64,000 bases of DNA from Acidobacteriota bacterium (lineage in GTDB: Bacteria; Acidobacteriota; Terriglobia; Acidiferrales; UBA7541). A program made the position numbers and the translations under genes. The DNA lies in NCBI GenBank assembly GCA_003224525.1, contig QHZB01000189.1, positions 1 through 64,000 on the forward strand. Reading direction: 5' to 3'. Position 1 is the stretch's first letter. Each line of letters begins with the position of its first letter. Shown here in pieces: positions 63,268 to 64,000 of this stretch. Below the pieces are notes generated by a model. It searched no databases, was not told the DNA's origin, and saw only the letters and a program-made list of their open reading frames with translations.

Positions 63268-64000
63268 ATGAAAGACGCACCGGGAACGCGCGATTACGAC
63301 TGGTGGCTTCTGGCCATTCTCGCCACGATTTGCGCGCTGGGCGTGGTCGAAGTCTATTCCACCACGCACGGCAGCTCGCTTCAGGGCATGCACATGAAGC
63401 AAGTGCGCTGGCTGGTAATCGGCTTCGTCTTGATGTTCGCGCTTTCTCGCCTGGACTATCATCTGATTCTCGACCAAGCTCCGATCCTTTATCTCATTGG
63501 CCTCGCAGCGCTCGTCGCGGTTCTGCTGTTCGGGCGCACCCATTTCGGCGCCAAGCGCTGGATCCCCATCCCGGCTCTGGGGGAGCTTGTTCAGGTGTCA
63601 GAATTGGTTAAATTGATTATAATCATTGTACTGGCACGCTTCTTTGCGGAAGTGCGCTCCGATCAGCTTGATCTGCGTGATCTGATCAAGGCAGGATTGT
63701 TGGTAGGTGTTCCGCTGGTGTTGATACTCAAGCAGCCCGATTTGGGAACGGCGCTCGTGCTGATGCCCATGCTGGTGGTAGGCGCATTTCTGGCGGGCTT
63801 GCAGTGGCAACACGCGGCGGCATTTTCGTTGGTGGGGATTATGCTGGTGGGCGCTGTTTTCTATCCGCCCGTCAGCAGACGCATCCTCAAGCCGTATCAG
63901 CGGGAAAGAATCACTTCTTTCCTGCACCCTGAAGAGGACGCCAAGGGCGCCGGCTATCAACTCTTGCAATCGAAGATTGCCGTGGGTTCCGGCGGTTTCT
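63268..64000 (+). CDS. rodA: Rod shape-determining protein RodA (3' end outside window)
   Basis: SEDS-family peptidoglycan glycosyltransferase. The 244 codons present include several membrane helices and the family's motifs: HFGAKRWIPIPALG and QPDLGTALVLMPMLVVG (the catalytic-region Asp). The frame is open to the window edge. It follows mrdA, its usual transpeptidase partner. The ATG begins a short cytosolic N-terminus (MKDAPGTRDYDWWLL). Confidence 0.93.
   Translation, partial: MKDAPGTRDYDWWLLAILATICALGVVEVYSTTHGSSLQGMHMKQVRWLVIGFVLMFALSRLDYHLILDQAPILYLIGLAALVAVLLFGRTHFGAKRWIPIPALGELVQVSELVKLIIIIVLARFFAEVRSDQLDLRDLIKAGLLVGVPLVLILKQPDLGTALVLMPMLVVGAFLAGLQWQHAAAFSLVGIMLVGAVFYPPVSRRILKPYQRERITSFLHPEEDAKGAGYQLLQSKIAVGSGGF

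Overview
The window reads as chromosomal DNA of an Acidobacteriota member, close to the Acidobacteriia/Sulfotelmatobacter type. This is inferred from gene content, not from a search: an Oar-like outer-membrane receptor with a carboxypeptidase-regulatory N-terminus, a VWFA-domain secreted protein, paired ASPIC/UnbV repeat proteins, a multihaem cytochrome fused to TPR repeats, and a decayed cytochrome c of acidobacterial type.

Region by region. 1-8932 is a co-oriented block: two-component kinase and response regulator, a Tat-exported ASPIC/UnbV protein, a five-haem membrane cytochrome with TPRs, an AhpD-like gene whose resolving cysteine is an in-frame UGA followed by a SECIS-like hairpin (a probable selenoprotein), and a second ASPIC/UnbV protein. 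9016-10446 is a glutamine synthetase. 10813-20140 is an integrative element of about 9.3 kb inserted inside the anticodon loop of a host tRNA-Glu(CTC). The 5' half of that tRNA lies at the right end and the 3' half at the left end. The element carries a tyrosine integrase, an intact tRNA-Glu(CTC) of its own right behind it, small HTH and ribbon-helix-helix proteins, three stand-alone PilZ proteins with c-di-GMP motifs, a PAS protein, and much decayed DNA (DUF72, IS1380, a lipoprotein).

20299-33202 returns to the chromosome: a zinc-ribbon protein, QueF, membrane and coiled-coil proteins, a Lon-like protease, an AI-2E family permease, an MFS transporter, a class V aminotransferase and an NTF2-like protein. 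33488-36354 holds an XRE regulator with a possible S24-like C-terminus, convergent to a translationally coupled membrane-protein operon headed by a small secreted peptide. 37007-42786 carries small Cys-rich proteins, a frameshifted secreted protein, an M1-type peptidase and a fatty-acid desaturase. 43126-49494 is a DUF5666 / TonB-receptor / VWFA cluster. 50193-52115 is a PpiD/SurA-type periplasmic chaperone.

53282-64000 is the cell-shape region: a FecR-domain protein, mreB, mreC and mreD, then opposite-strand thrC, a small P-loop kinase and a broken HlyD adaptor, then mrdA (PBP2) and the start of rodA. The rod-shape cluster is therefore split by about 3.8 kb of unrelated, oppositely oriented DNA.

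The two strongest observations are the UGA-containing AhpD-like gene and the tRNA-splitting element that brings a substitute tRNA. Neither rests on a database search, and all family names are from reading the translated sequence.
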